The notes beneath the pieces are model-generated. The model ran no database searches, was not told the origin of the DNA, and was given only the letters and a program-made list of their open reading frames with translations. Source: Aurantimonas sp. Leaf443 (GTDB taxonomy: Bacteria; Pseudomonadota; Alphaproteobacteria; Rhizobiales; Rhizobiaceae). Taken from it: DNA of 64,000 nucleotides. The translations under genes and the position numbers were made by a program. Positions 1-9,500 of this stretch are shown in pieces (the first letter of the stretch is position 1; each line of letters starts with the position of its first letter). The stretch is from the NCBI RefSeq assembly GCF_001425575.1, contig NZ_LMRD01000008.1:600-64599 (forward strand), written 5' to 3'.

Positions 1-374
1 CAACACAGACGTCGCAAAAATGTCGAGAAAAACGACGGATCGGAAAAACGTCGAGACAAGCCAACAGGTTGCAGGACCGGAGCGTGGGATGGGCGCCGAG
101 CTCCGGGCCGCCTCCGGACCAAGGAGGGCGCATGGCCTCCTCCGGCGCCCGTCCGGCTCCCCTCCCCCCGGGCGTTCCGACCGGCATGGATGCCTTTCGC
201 AGCGTCCTCCTCTCGTCGCCCTCGTCGCGCATGCCGTCGTGGTGCGGTTCCGAAACCGGGACGGCGGCCCGTTGGAAACGCCGGCACGAACCGGATATGG
301 TCGAAGAAGCGGCGTCCGGGACTGTGCGGGGAACTCCCCGGAGGCCTCGCATCTGAAGGGGGACCGACGCCAGC
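1..374. other. Upstream region without a supported gene
   Basis: No reading frame here resembles a protein family; the frames that cross it are antisense or out-of-frame shadows of the kinase gene that follows. The first 60 bases are markedly A-rich compared with the rest: three five-A tracts lie at 16-20, 28-32 and 44-48. A 13-base unit (AAAAAyGTCGAGA) occurs at 16-28 and again at 44-56 with one mismatch. It could be the 3' end of a gene outside the window or a promoter region, but nothing decides this. Confidence 0.4.
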
Positions 375-2063
375 ATGCACCCTATGGCGCACCATCCGCT
401 GTTCATCCTGCTCTCGCTCGGCGTCGCCGTCCTGGGTTCGTGGACGGCGCTCGATCTTCTGCGCCGCGTCGCCGGGAATTTCGGGCGCGCGCGGCTCGGC
501 TGGCTGGCGGCGGCCTCGCTCGTCATGGGCCTCAGCATCTGGTCGATGCATTTCGTCGCCATGCTCGGCTTCGATCCGGGCTCGGCGGTCGCCTACGATC
601 CCTGGCTGACGGCCCTGTCGCTGCTTCTGGCCATCGGCTCGACGGCGGGGGCCTTCTTCTTCGCCTCCGCCGAGACAGTGTCGACGCCGCGCGTGGTGGC
701 AGCCGGCATCGTGATGGGCGGCGGCATCTGCCTCATGCACTACACGGGCATGGCGGCGCTGCGCACGGCCGTCTCGCTCGGCTATGACGGGCGCCTCGTG
801 GCGGCCTCGTTCCTCCTTTCGGTCATCGCCTCGATCGGGGCCCTCTTCGCCGCGCGACGCCAGCATTCGCTGGGCTCGCAGGCGCTCGCCGCCACGATGC
901 TCGGCTTCGCCGTGGTCGGGATGCACTATACGGCGATGGCCGCCCTGCGGCTGACGCCTGCGGCGGACGCGCCCGCCTCCGCGGCGACGCCGCCTTACGC
1001 GCTCGCCGTGGCGGTGGCGGCTGCGACCGCGCTCATCCTCTTCGTGGCGCTGATGGCAGCCCTCCATGACGAGCGGGGAAACCTGCAGGCGGCGCTCGCG
1101 GCGGGCGGGGTGGGCTACTGGGAGCTCGACCTGCGCAGTTTCACGCTCCACATCTCCGACACCGGCAAGGCGATCTTCGGCCTTGGGGCCGCCGACGATC
1201 TCACCTTCGAGAAGGCGCTCGAGCGCATCGCGCCGGAGAGCCGCGAGCAGCGCGCCCGGGCCATGGCCGAGGCGATCCGCTCCGGGACCGACTACGACGT
1301 GGAATATCCGCTCGCCGAGGCCGGCCGCTGGGTGAACGCCCGCGGGCGCACGCTGAAGGCCCGCTCGGGGCGGCCGCGCCGCATGGTCGGCGTCGTCATC
1401 GACGTGACCGAACGCCATCAGGCGATGACACGCATCATCGAGAGCGAGCAGCGCCAGCGCCTGCTCATCGACGAGCTGAACCATCGCGTGAAGAACACGC
1501 TCGCCACCGTCCAGTCGATCTCGCGCCAGACGGCCAAGCGCGCCGAGAGCCCGGCCGCCTTCAACCGCGACTTCGAGGCGCGGCTCCTGGCGCTCTCCTC
1601 CACCCACAACGCGCTGACGCGCGGCGGCTGGGAGGGGGCGAGCCTGCGGGAGATCGTGGACGGGGAACTGCGCCCCTACGCGCAGTCGCAGGTGAGCCTG
1701 TCGGGCGAGGACGTCGTCCTCAAGGCGCGCGAGGCGCTGGCGCTCGGCATGGTGGTGCACGAACTGGCGACGAACGCGGCCAAGCATGGCGCGCTGTCGC
1801 TCGCCGCGGGGCGGCTCAGCCTTTCCTGGCGCTGCGAGGCCTTCCAGGAGTCCCGCGCCCTCGTTCTGGACTGGGTCGAAGAGGGGCGCCCGATCCTGCA
1901 GGCGCCGACCGCGCGGGGCTTCGGTTCGCGCCTCATCCATGCCAGCATCGAGCAGGAACTCGGCGGCGTCCTGCATCTGGACTATGCGCCGAGCGGCCTG
2001 AAGGCCCGCCTCCTCGTGCCGCTGGCGGGCGCCCGGCCCCAGGCCATGGCGGCGGTGGCCTGA
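375..2063 (+). CDS. MHYT-domain membrane sensor histidine kinase (PAS, HWE class)
   Basis: Predicted integral-membrane sensor kinase of 562 residues. The N-terminal ~230 residues are hydrophobic and carry the MHYT signature three times (MHFVAM, MHYTGMAALR, MHYTAMAALR), proposed in the family to bind metal and sense a diatomic gas or redox cue. A PAS-like domain (about 235-350) follows. The kinase core starts near 360 with ELNHRVKNTL; the phosphoacceptor is His370, and the motif marks it as an HWE/HisKA_2 kinase, common in rhizobia. A HATPase module with MVVHELATNAAKHG completes it. No response regulator is adjacent; such kinases often feed PhyR-type general stress or single-domain regulators. 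The start could also be the ATG at 384. The stop overlaps an in-frame ATG of the next ORF. Confidence 0.93.
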   Translation: MHPMAHHPLFILLSLGVAVLGSWTALDLLRRVAGNFGRARLGWLAAASLVMGLSIWSMHFVAMLGFDPGSAVAYDPWLTALSLLLAIGSTAGAFFFASAETVSTPRVVAAGIVMGGGICLMHYTGMAALRTAVSLGYDGRLVAASFLLSVIASIGALFAARRQHSLGSQALAATMLGFAVVGMHYTAMAALRLTPAADAPASAATPPYALAVAVAAATALILFVALMAALHDERGNLQAALAAGGVGYWELDLRSFTLHISDTGKAIFGLGAADDLTFEKALERIAPESREQRARAMAEAIRSGTDYDVEYPLAEAGRWVNARGRTLKARSGRPRRMVGVVIDVTERHQAMTRIIESEQRQRLLIDELNHRVKNTLATVQSISRQTAKRAESPAAFNRDFEARLLALSSTHNALTRGGWEGASLREIVDGELRPYAQSQVSLSGEDVVLKAREALALGMVVHELATNAAKHGALSLAAGRLSLSWRCEAFQESRALVLDWVEEGRPILQAPTARGFGSRLIHASIEQELGGVLHLDYAPSGLKARLLVPLAGARPQAMAAVA

Positions 2064-2089
2064 TGCGGGGCGCGACAGGGAGAGACGAC

Positions 2090-2578
2090 ATGAGCGACGA
2101 CACCACGGCGCAAACGACGGAGCCGCGCTGGAAACACGACGGCGTGCGCGTCGTCCCCGGCGACAGGCTCGACGCCAACACGCCGCAGACGCCGGGCATG
2201 CTCCGGCAGGCGGCGATCGACCATGCGCGGGTGGGGGCGCAGAAGCTCTGGGCGGGCACGGTGCGCATCGATCCCGACGCCAAGACCGGCGTGCATCATC
2301 ACGGCAGCCTGGAAAGCGTGATCTACGTCGTCAGCGGCCGGGCGCGCATGCGCTGGGGAGATCGGCTGGAATTCGTCGCCGAGGCGGGGCCCGGCGACTT
2401 CATCTTCGTGCCGCCCTACGTGCCGCACCAGGAGATCAACGCCAATCCGGACGAGCCGCTGATGTGCGTGCTCGTGCGCTCGGACAACGAGGCGGTGGTG
2501 GTGAACATCACGGATATCGAGCCGGTGGAGACCCCGCAGACCGTGCCCTGGATCGACCCGACGCACCGCCATCCCTGA
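2090..2578 (+). CDS. Single-domain cupin protein
   Basis: Small soluble protein of 162 residues with one cupin_2 barrel. The metal-binding motif 1 is visible as HHHGSLESVIYVVSG and motif 2 as PGDFIFVPPYVPHQE, so a bound divalent metal is expected. The substrate cannot be told; such stand-alone cupins range from isomerases to ligand-binding proteins. I chose the ATG at 2090 because GGGAGAG sits seven bases before it. An upstream in-frame ATG at 2063 overlaps the kinase stop (TGATG) and would add nine residues. The overlap suggests co-transcription with the sensor kinase. Confidence 0.85.
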   Translation: MSDDTTAQTTEPRWKHDGVRVVPGDRLDANTPQTPGMLRQAAIDHARVGAQKLWAGTVRIDPDAKTGVHHHGSLESVIYVVSGRARMRWGDRLEFVAEAGPGDFIFVPPYVPHQEINANPDEPLMCVLVRSDNEAVVVNITDIEPVETPQTVPWIDPTHRHP

Positions 2579-2684
2579 TCCGCCCCTGATCCGCGAGCCT
2601 CCGTGCCCCCGGGGCCACGCGCGGTCGCCGAGACAGGGCGGGCCGGCCCGGCTATGACGGGGCTCGACAGCGAAGGAAGACCCG

Positions 2685-2927
2685 ATGCCGGCCAAGACCT
2701 ATTTCATCGCGCAAGGGTTCCAGAAGAGCGGGCGCAAGCTCGTGCCCGTGTCGCCCAACCAGTTCCGCACGGCCGAACAGGCCGTGGCGCGCGCCGGGCG
2801 CGACGGCGAGCGCTATGCGGGCGCGGTCGCCTTCCAGCAGATCGCCGACGAGGAGACGGGCGAACTCCTGGAGGAGCCGACGATCCTGGCCCGCTTCGGC
2901 GAACTGCCGGCCGAATTCGGCAGCTGA
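2685..2927 (+). CDS. Small conserved-looking protein of unknown function
   Basis: An 80-residue soluble protein with a good ribosome-binding site (GAAGGA) in front of its ATG. It begins MPAKTYFIAQGFQ and contains a segment about turning on 'EQAVARAGRDGERYAGAVAFQQ', a pattern I associate with small alphaproteobacterial proteins of unknown role. No signal peptide, membrane segment, cysteine pair or metal motif is present. It stands alone between the cupin and the permease. I cannot assign a function. Confidence 0.65.
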   Translation: MPAKTYFIAQGFQKSGRKLVPVSPNQFRTAEQAVARAGRDGERYAGAVAFQQIADEETGELLEEPTILARFGELPAEFGS

Positions 2928-3074
2928 AGGCGCGGGCGACGGCCGAACCCGCCGGCGCGGCATCGAAAAATCGGCGATTGGCGACGCGATGACGAAGGCG
3001 AGGCCTATCCCCTTTCTCCGCCGCCGGACTATCTGCGCAGGAAGGGGCGAATTTTAAGGCCTTCGGAGAGCTTC

Positions 3075-5033
3075 GTGGACATCGTCTCATCCCAGATGCT
3101 GCGGCGCGCGCTGCCGCTTTATACCGCGCTCGCCGTGTCGATGCTGGTTCTGATCTTCGCGGTCATCCTCTATTTCGGCCGCGAAATCTTCGTTCCCTTC
3201 GCGCTGGCCATCCTCCTCTCGTTCGCGCTCGCGCCCATCGTCAACGCGCTGCAGCGCATGAAACTGCCGCAGGGGGCGGCGATCGCCGGCGCGGTCGTGG
3301 CCGCCGTCGTCGTCATCGGCATCGTGGGCATGGTCGTCGCCAACCAGCTGGCCTCGCTGGCCGGCGAGCTGCCGGCCTACCGCACGACGATGCAGGAGAA
3401 GATCCGCACGCTCGCCAGCGCCTCGGACGGCACGGGGCCCATGGGCCGCGCCTTCCAGACCATCCAGGAACTCGCCACCGATTTCGAGACGCTCGGCAGC
3501 AACGAACGCGTGCAGGATGCGCGCGAGGCGGCCAAGCCGACGCTCGTCACGCTCGACAACGGTTCGGGCGGCACGCTCGCCACCATCTCCACCATCGTCT
3601 CGCCGCTCCTGCATCCGCTGGCGATGGTGGGCATCGTCCTCATCTTCGCCTGCTTCATCCTGGCGCAGCGCGAGGACCTGCGGAACCGCTTCATCCGCCT
3701 CGCGGGCACCGACGACCTGCAGCAGACGACCGCCGCCATCGACGACGCCGCACGGCGCCTCTCGCGCCTTCTCCTCACGCAGCTCGCCGTCAACACGCTC
3801 TTCGGCATCGTCATCGGCACCGGCCTCTGGTTCATCGGCGTGCCGAGCCCCTATCTCTGGGGCATCCTCGCCGGCATCCTGCGCTTCGTGCCCTATGTCG
3901 GCGCGATCATCGGCGCGGCCTTCCCGCTGGCGCTCGCCTTCGCCGTCGATCCCGGCTGGTCGATGGTGATCTGGACCGCGGTGCTCTTCCTGGCGGTCGA
4001 GCCGATCCTCGGCCATGTCATCGAGCCGCTTCTCTACGGTCACACGAGCGGGCTCTCGCCGATCGCGGTGATCCTGGCAGCGGCGATCTGGGCCTTTCTC
4101 TGGGGTCCGGTCGGGCTCGTCCTGGCGACGCCGCTGACGATCTGCCTCGTCGTCATGGGCCGCTACGTGCCGCGCCTGTCGACGATCGACGTCATCTTCG
4201 GCGACCGGCCGGCACTGTCTCCGGCGCAGATCTTCTACCAGCGCATGCTGACGGGCTCCTCGCGCGAGGCGGCCGAGCAGGCCAACGCCTTCCTGCGCGA
4301 GCGCGCGCTCGCCACCTATTACGACGAGGTGGCGCTGGAGGGGCTGCGCCTCGCCCACGAGGACGTGGCGCGCTTCGCCGTCACCGGCCCGCGCCTCGAA
4401 ATGCTGCGCGGCTCGACCCTCGATCTCGTGCACCGGCTCGACCGGCAGGCGAGCCCGCTGCCGCGCGGCGGCAAGCTCAACGCGGAGGCGGCGGCCGCCG
4501 TCGACGCGGCCGGGCCCGACAAGGAAGTGGCGCGCATCGTCAAGCGCCGCGACGAGCTGGCGCCCGCCTTCCGCAGCGATGCGCCCGTCGTGTGCGTCGC
4601 CGGCGTCAGCGAGCTCGACGAGCCGCTGACGGAGATGCTGCGGCAGGTCGTGGAGAAGCACGGGCTCGGCGCGCGCATGACGACCTGGAAGGCGCTGCGC
4701 GAGCGCCGGCCGACGCGCGAGGACGCCAAGGGCGTCGCGCTCGTGGTCCTCTCCTTCCTCGAACCCTTGAGCGTCCTGCATCTGCGCGCCGCCGTGCGCG
4801 AGGCCCATCGCATCGCGCCGGGCGCCAAGATCGTCATCGGCATCTGGCGCGAGCGCGACAGCCAGATGGTCGGCGACCTGCGGCGCAAGGTGCATGCCGA
4901 TGCGCTGGTGACGACCTTCAACGAGGCGCTGGACGCGATCCTGCGCCTGTCGACGATCGACGGCACGAAGGGCCGGCTGGAGACGGTCGAGGCGCGGACC
5001 GGCGAGAACGCCAGCGCCTCGATCGCCGCATGA
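3075..5033 (+). CDS. AI-2E (PerM-like) family permease with large C-terminal cytoplasmic region
   Basis: Membrane protein of 652 residues. Residues ~15-360 form the AI-2E/PerM permease domain: an N-terminal pair of helices, a cytoplasmic loop, then a cluster of helices with the family-typical segment around RFVPYVGAIIGAAFPLAL and PLLYGHTSGLSP. Family members export autoinducer-2, cations or other small solutes; the substrate here is unknown. About 290 further residues follow, roughly twice the size of a plain family member. The last ~130 (from VVCVAGVSELDEPL) read like a Rossmann-type, B12-binding-like or response-regulator-like fold. The start is GTG after GGAGAG; an ATG lies seven codons in. 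The CBS gene begins 40 bases downstream, so they probably share a transcript. Confidence 0.85.
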   Translation: MDIVSSQMLRRALPLYTALAVSMLVLIFAVILYFGREIFVPFALAILLSFALAPIVNALQRMKLPQGAAIAGAVVAAVVVIGIVGMVVANQLASLAGELPAYRTTMQEKIRTLASASDGTGPMGRAFQTIQELATDFETLGSNERVQDAREAAKPTLVTLDNGSGGTLATISTIVSPLLHPLAMVGIVLIFACFILAQREDLRNRFIRLAGTDDLQQTTAAIDDAARRLSRLLLTQLAVNTLFGIVIGTGLWFIGVPSPYLWGILAGILRFVPYVGAIIGAAFPLALAFAVDPGWSMVIWTAVLFLAVEPILGHVIEPLLYGHTSGLSPIAVILAAAIWAFLWGPVGLVLATPLTICLVVMGRYVPRLSTIDVIFGDRPALSPAQIFYQRMLTGSSREAAEQANAFLRERALATYYDEVALEGLRLAHEDVARFAVTGPRLEMLRGSTLDLVHRLDRQASPLPRGGKLNAEAAAAVDAAGPDKEVARIVKRRDELAPAFRSDAPVVCVAGVSELDEPLTEMLRQVVEKHGLGARMTTWKALRERRPTREDAKGVALVVLSFLEPLSVLHLRAAVREAHRIAPGAKIVIGIWRERDSQMVGDLRRKVHADALVTTFNEALDAILRLSTIDGTKGRLETVEARTGENASASIAA

Positions 5034-5073
5034 CCGCAGGCCCCCTCCCCTCGCTCGACAGGACAAGACCGGC

Positions 5074-5490
5074 ATGAAGGTCTCTGAGATCATGAGCCGC
5101 TTCGTCGACTTCGCCGCGCCCGAGGATTCGGCCAAGGCGCTGGCCGAGCTGATGGGCGATCTCGACGTGGGCGCGGTGCCCGTGGGCACGGCCGAGGAGC
5201 CGCTCGGCGTCGTCACCGACCGCGACATCCTCTACCGGGTCGTGGCGCGCGGCCTCGATCCGGCGACGACGCCGGCGCGCGACATCCTCTCGACGCCGCT
5301 CATCGCCTGTTCGCCCGACGACGATCTCGATGCGGCGATGGACCTGATGGCGGCCCACCACATCCGCCGCCTCGCCGTGCGCGAACGCGACGGCGCGATG
5401 GTCGGCTGGGTGACCCTGTCCGACCTCTCGCGCAAGCTGCTTCTGGAGACGAAGACGGTGGAGACGGCGCTGCGCGAGCTCTCGGCCTGA
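5074..5490 (+). CDS. Two-CBS-domain protein
   Basis: A 138-residue protein made only of a tandem CBS pair. The repeated pattern is visible as VSEIMSRF...VVTDRDILYRVVARG in the first half and ARDILSTPLIACSPDDDL...HHIRRLAV...GWVTLSDLS in the second. CBS pairs bind adenine nucleotides (AMP, ATP, SAM, NADH) and regulate a partner. Here the partner may be the permease encoded 40 bases upstream, inferred from position only. The gene converges on the operon that ends at 5569. Confidence 0.88.
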   Translation: MKVSEIMSRFVDFAAPEDSAKALAELMGDLDVGAVPVGTAEEPLGVVTDRDILYRVVARGLDPATTPARDILSTPLIACSPDDDLDAAMDLMAAHHIRRLAVRERDGAMVGWVTLSDLSRKLLLETKTVETALRELSA

Positions 5491-5568
5491 GCGCTCGCAG
5501 CCGACAGTGCGGCGGCGGCCGGTCCATGGCCGTGCCCACCGACCGGACTCCTGCCCGGGCGGCGCCGC

Positions 5569-6177
5569 CTAAGTCCTGAACCGCCGCGTCAGGCTGCCGA
5601 CGATCTCGGGGCCGAGCTTGAGCCGGGCCGCCATATAGGCGAGGTGCAGGCGCGCCAGATCCGTGCGGCGCGGCTGCACGACGAGCGCCACGGCATAGGC
5701 CTGGCCCGACAGGCCCGCCGAGACGGCCGAGTCCAAAAGCGGGGCCAGCGCCGCGGGCCTTGCCATCGCGGTTTCGAACGCTGCGATCTGGCGGTCCTCG
5801 GCGCCGGCCTTGCGCAGCCGCTCCGCCGCCTGGAGCCGCGCGGCCGCGTTCGTCTCGCCGACGGCCACGAGCGCGCCGGCCGCGACCCCCATGAGGATGG
5901 CGGAATGGACCTCGCCGTAATGGCCGAGATTGAGGACGAGCGGCGAGGAGGTCTGGAAACGGTTGTCGAGATGGGCGCCGAGGAGCTTGGCCGCGAGACG
6001 CTCCTCCAGAAGCGCGCGGCGGGCCTGCGCGGGATTGCGCAGCGAGGCGGGCGCCCTGGCGGCCGCGCCCTCCTTCGGGACCGGATCGGAAAAGCGCAGC
6101 GCCTCGAGTTCGGCGACATGGCCGTCCCGCGGGCCCGCCTCGTTGGCGGCCCTTCGCCAGAGCCACTCGAAGCTCAC
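5569..6177 (-). CDS. DUF533/TerB-like protein, tentative
   Basis: A 202-residue predicted cytoplasmic protein. The C-terminal ~110 residues have the pattern of DUF533/TerB-like helical domains: a helix-rich AILMGVAAGALVAVGETNAAARL stretch, then AQ-rich helices, then a final LARLHLAYMAARLKLGPEIV resembling the terminal 'YLDRLAARLGLDPALV' of that family. The usual acidic ADGxID metal-site motif is not clear, so this may be a diverged member. The start is GTG at 6177, which overlaps the TGA of the response regulator (GTGA); translation is probably coupled. It is the last gene of the hybrid kinase - receiver operon. Function unknown. Confidence 0.6.
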   Translation of the reverse strand: MSFEWLWRRAANEAGPRDGHVAELEALRFSDPVPKEGAAARAPASLRNPAQARRALLEERLAAKLLGAHLDNRFQTSSPLVLNLGHYGEVHSAILMGVAAGALVAVGETNAAARLQAAERLRKAGAEDRQIAAFETAMARPAALAPLLDSAVSAGLSGQAYAVALVVQPRRTDLARLHLAYMAARLKLGPEIVGSLTRRFRT

Positions 6178-6566
6178 GAGGGCGTCGCCTCCGCGGCCGC
6201 ACCCGCCGGCAGCAGCGCGTCGATCTGGGCGAGCAGCTTGGAGAAGTCCACCGGCTTGGCGTGATAGTCGTCGCATCCGGCCGCCAGCGTCTTCTCGCGG
6301 TCGCCCGACATGGCGTGCGCCGTCAGCGCGATGATCGGCATGCGCGGCATGGACGTGTCGGCGCGCATCGTGCGCGCGGCGGTCCAGCCGTCCATCACGG
6401 GCAGGTTCATATCCAGCAGCACGATGTCGGGATTGGAGGCGCGCGCCTTGTCGACCCCGTCCTGGCCGTCATGGGCGAGAATGACCTCGAAGCCGCGACG
6501 CTTCAGCCGGCGCGACAGGAAATCCCAGATCTCTTCGTGGTCTTCCACGAGCAGGATGCGGGTCAT
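6174..6566 (-). CDS. Single-domain (DivK-like) response regulator
   Basis: A 130-residue receiver domain with no output domain. It shows the acidic pocket (VEDHEE), the phosphoacceptor Asp52 in IVLLDMNLPVMDGW, the conserved Thr in IIALTAH and the Lys in AKPVDF. It most resembles DivK/CheY-type phosphorelay shuttles. Its ATG overlaps the stop of the hybrid kinase (ATGA), and its own stop overlaps the next GTG. The three genes therefore form one translationally coupled unit, and this protein is the likely cognate receiver of that kinase. Confidence 0.9.
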   Translation of the reverse strand: MTRILLVEDHEEIWDFLSRRLKRRGFEVILAHDGQDGVDKARASNPDIVLLDMNLPVMDGWTAARTMRADTSMPRMPIIALTAHAMSGDREKTLAAGCDDYHAKPVDFSKLLAQIDALLPAGAAAEATPS

Positions 6567-9500
6567 GAAAGCGGTTCCACTTCTTGGTCTGGTGCCCGGA
6601 GGGAGGGGATCGGGGGATCGCCGACCTCCCCTCGTTCGACGATAACGCGGATCTCGGCCGCAAGGTCCTTCAGCGCCACCTCGCCCTTCGACAGGATCTG
6701 GTCGGCATCGGACTGGAGGCGGCGCCACTCGTCGGCGGTGAGATCCTTGGAGGTGAGGACGACGACGGGGATCGTGCGCCATTCGGGGTTGGCCCGCAGC
6801 GCCTGCAGGAACTCGAACCCGTTCATGACGGGCATGACGAGGTCGAGCAGGATGAGGGTCGGGATGCGTTCGGCGACGCGCTCGAGGCCGATCCGGCCGT
6901 TGGGCGCGGTGACGACGGGCAGGTTCTCGCGCATCATCATCGTGGAGAAGCGCGCCAGCGTGTCAGCGTCGTCGTCGATGGCCAGAACCAGCGCGTCGGC
7001 ATCGGCGCGGTAGCGCGACATGACGCGTTTCAGGCGGTCCCATTCGACGGGCTTCAGGAGATAGTCCGAGGCGCCGAGCGCGTAGCCGAGATTGTGCTCG
7101 TCGATGACGGTGATCATCACCACGGGAATGCCCGCCAGCACCGGATCGGCCTTCAGCTCGGTCAGCACCGCCCAGCCGTCCATGCGCGGCATGGTCACGT
7201 CGAGGATGATGACGTTCGGCCGGATGGCGCGCGCCATCTCCAGGCCCGAGACGCCGTCGGACGCCGTGCGCACGGCGAAGCCCTCGCGCGACAGGAAGCG
7301 CGTGACGAGCTCGCGCGCGTTCGGGTCGTCGTCGATGGCGAGCACCAGCCCGGCCGACTGGCCCTTCGAGCCGTCGGGCAGGTGCTTGATCTCCTCGTCC
7401 ACCTTCGGCTCGGCCACGTCGGCGGGAATGCGGATGGTGAAGATCGACCCCTCGCCCTCGTGCGAGCGCACGCCGATATCGCCGCCCAGAAGCCCGCAGA
7501 AGGCCTTGGTGATGGCGAGGCCGAGCCCCGTGCCGCCGAACTTGCGCGTCGTGGAGGCGTCGGCCTGCGTGAAGCGCTGGAACAGCTTCTCCACCTGTTC
7601 GGGCGTCATGCCGATGCCCGTGTCGCTGACCTCGAAGGTCAGCCAGTCGCGGCCGTCGTCCGGCGCGCGGCGGGCCTTCAGCGTCACCTTGCCGTTCTCG
7701 GTGAATTTCGAGGCGTTGGAGAGAAGGTTGATGAGGCACTGGCGCAGCTTGACCTGGTCGGTATGGGCCGAGCCCAGATTCGCGCCGAGATCGAGCACGA
7801 GCTCGTTGTTCTTCTTGTCGAGGAGCGAGCCGACGGTCGAGGCGACCTCGCGCGCGACGTCCTCCACGGCGAAGGTCTCGGCATAGAGGTCCATGCGCTC
7901 GGCCTCGATCTTGGAGAGATCGAGCACGTCGTTGATGAGCGACAGGAGATGGCGGGCGTTGCCCTCGATCTTCTTCAGGTCGGCCAGGAGATGGGCCTCG
8001 CCCAGATCCTCGACCTCCTCCTCCAGCATCTCGGCATAGCCGATGACGGCCGAGAGCGGCGTGCGCAGCTCGTGGCTCATATTGGCGATGAACTGGCTCT
8101 TGGCGCGGTTGGCGTTCTCGGCCGCTTCCTTCGCGGCCTCCAGCTCCTGCTCCACGGCGCGCTGGCGCGTGACGTCGGTGTTGGTGCCGAACCAGCGCAC
8201 GATCTGCCCGTCCGTGTCGCGGATGGGCGTCGCCTGCGAGAGGAACCAGCGGAAGGTGCCGTCGGCGCCGCGCAGCGGGAACGTGTCCTCCCAGACGTCG
8301 CCGTCCGACAGCGACCGGTCGAAATTATCCTCCACGCGCTTGCCGTGGTCGGGATGCTGCACGTCGCGCCAGCCGCGGCCGCGCATCTCCTCCAGGGTCT
8401 TGCCGGTATAGTCGAACCAGCGCTTGTTGTACCAGAAGATGCTGCCGTCCGGATCGGCCATCCAGGCCAGCTGCGGGATGTTGTCGGCCAGCGTCTCGAA
8501 CTGCGCGCCCGTCTCGCCGAGCTTCTGCTGCATGGCCTTGAGGTCGGTCACGTCCGTATGGGTGCCGACCCATTCGGACACCTCGCCCGCGTCGTCGAGG
8601 ATCGGCACGGCGCGCACCGACATGGCGCGCCACTCGCCGTCGTGCCGGCGCAGGCGGTGCTGGACGTTGTAGACCTTGCGCTCGGCGAGGGCCGCCGACC
8701 AGAGGCGCATGGTCATCTCGCGGTCGTCGGGATGCACGGCCTCGATCCAGCCGGTGCCCAGATGCTCGTCCGCGCTCTGGCCGGTGAACTCCATCCAGCC
8801 CGGCTGCGGCGCGGAGAAGCGCCCGTTCGGCGGCGCGGCCCAGACGATCGAGGTGGAGGCCTCGACCAGCGAGCGGAAGCGCAGTTCCGTATGGCGCAGG
8901 CGGCGCTCGGCCTGCTTGCGCCGCGTTGTCTCGATGAGGACGAGGCCGACGCCCCGTTCGCGCCCCGGATCCTGCAGGGTCACGGGGAAGGCGTTGAGGA
9001 TGAGCGAGCGGCGCTCCGCGTCCGGCCGGTCGGCGAAGAGGTCGATGTCGAGGCTGGAATGGGTGCGCCCCTGCGCGATCACGCTGCGCAGGAGCGGCTC
9101 GATGGCTGCGCGCGCGCCGTCGTCCACCGCCCAGAGCGGCACGCCGGCGGAGTCGCGCGCGATGGCGTCGAACGCGGCGTTCGAGCGGAAGGGGCGCAGC
9201 GAGGCGTCGAGGAAGCCGATGGCCACGGGCGCGTTCTCCAGGAGCCCCTCCATCAGTTCGGTCGTGGCGCGGCTCTCCTTCTGGCGCCGCCAGGCGAGGA
9301 GCGACATCCACAGCGCGAGCGCCACCATGGTGGCGAAGGCGATGGCCTGGATGACGCTCGTGCGCCGCGTCTCGGCCGCGATTCTCGCGATCTCGCCGTT
9401 GGCTTCCGCGATCACCTCACGCGCCCGGTCGCGCAGCGCGTCCATGATGCGCTTGCCGTCGCCCTGGCGCACGGTCTCGGCCGCGGTCTCGAACCCGTCG

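Noticed and set aside
3087-5228. 713-codon minus-strand frame
   Set aside because: Antisense to the AI-2E-type permease; charged low-complexity translation only.
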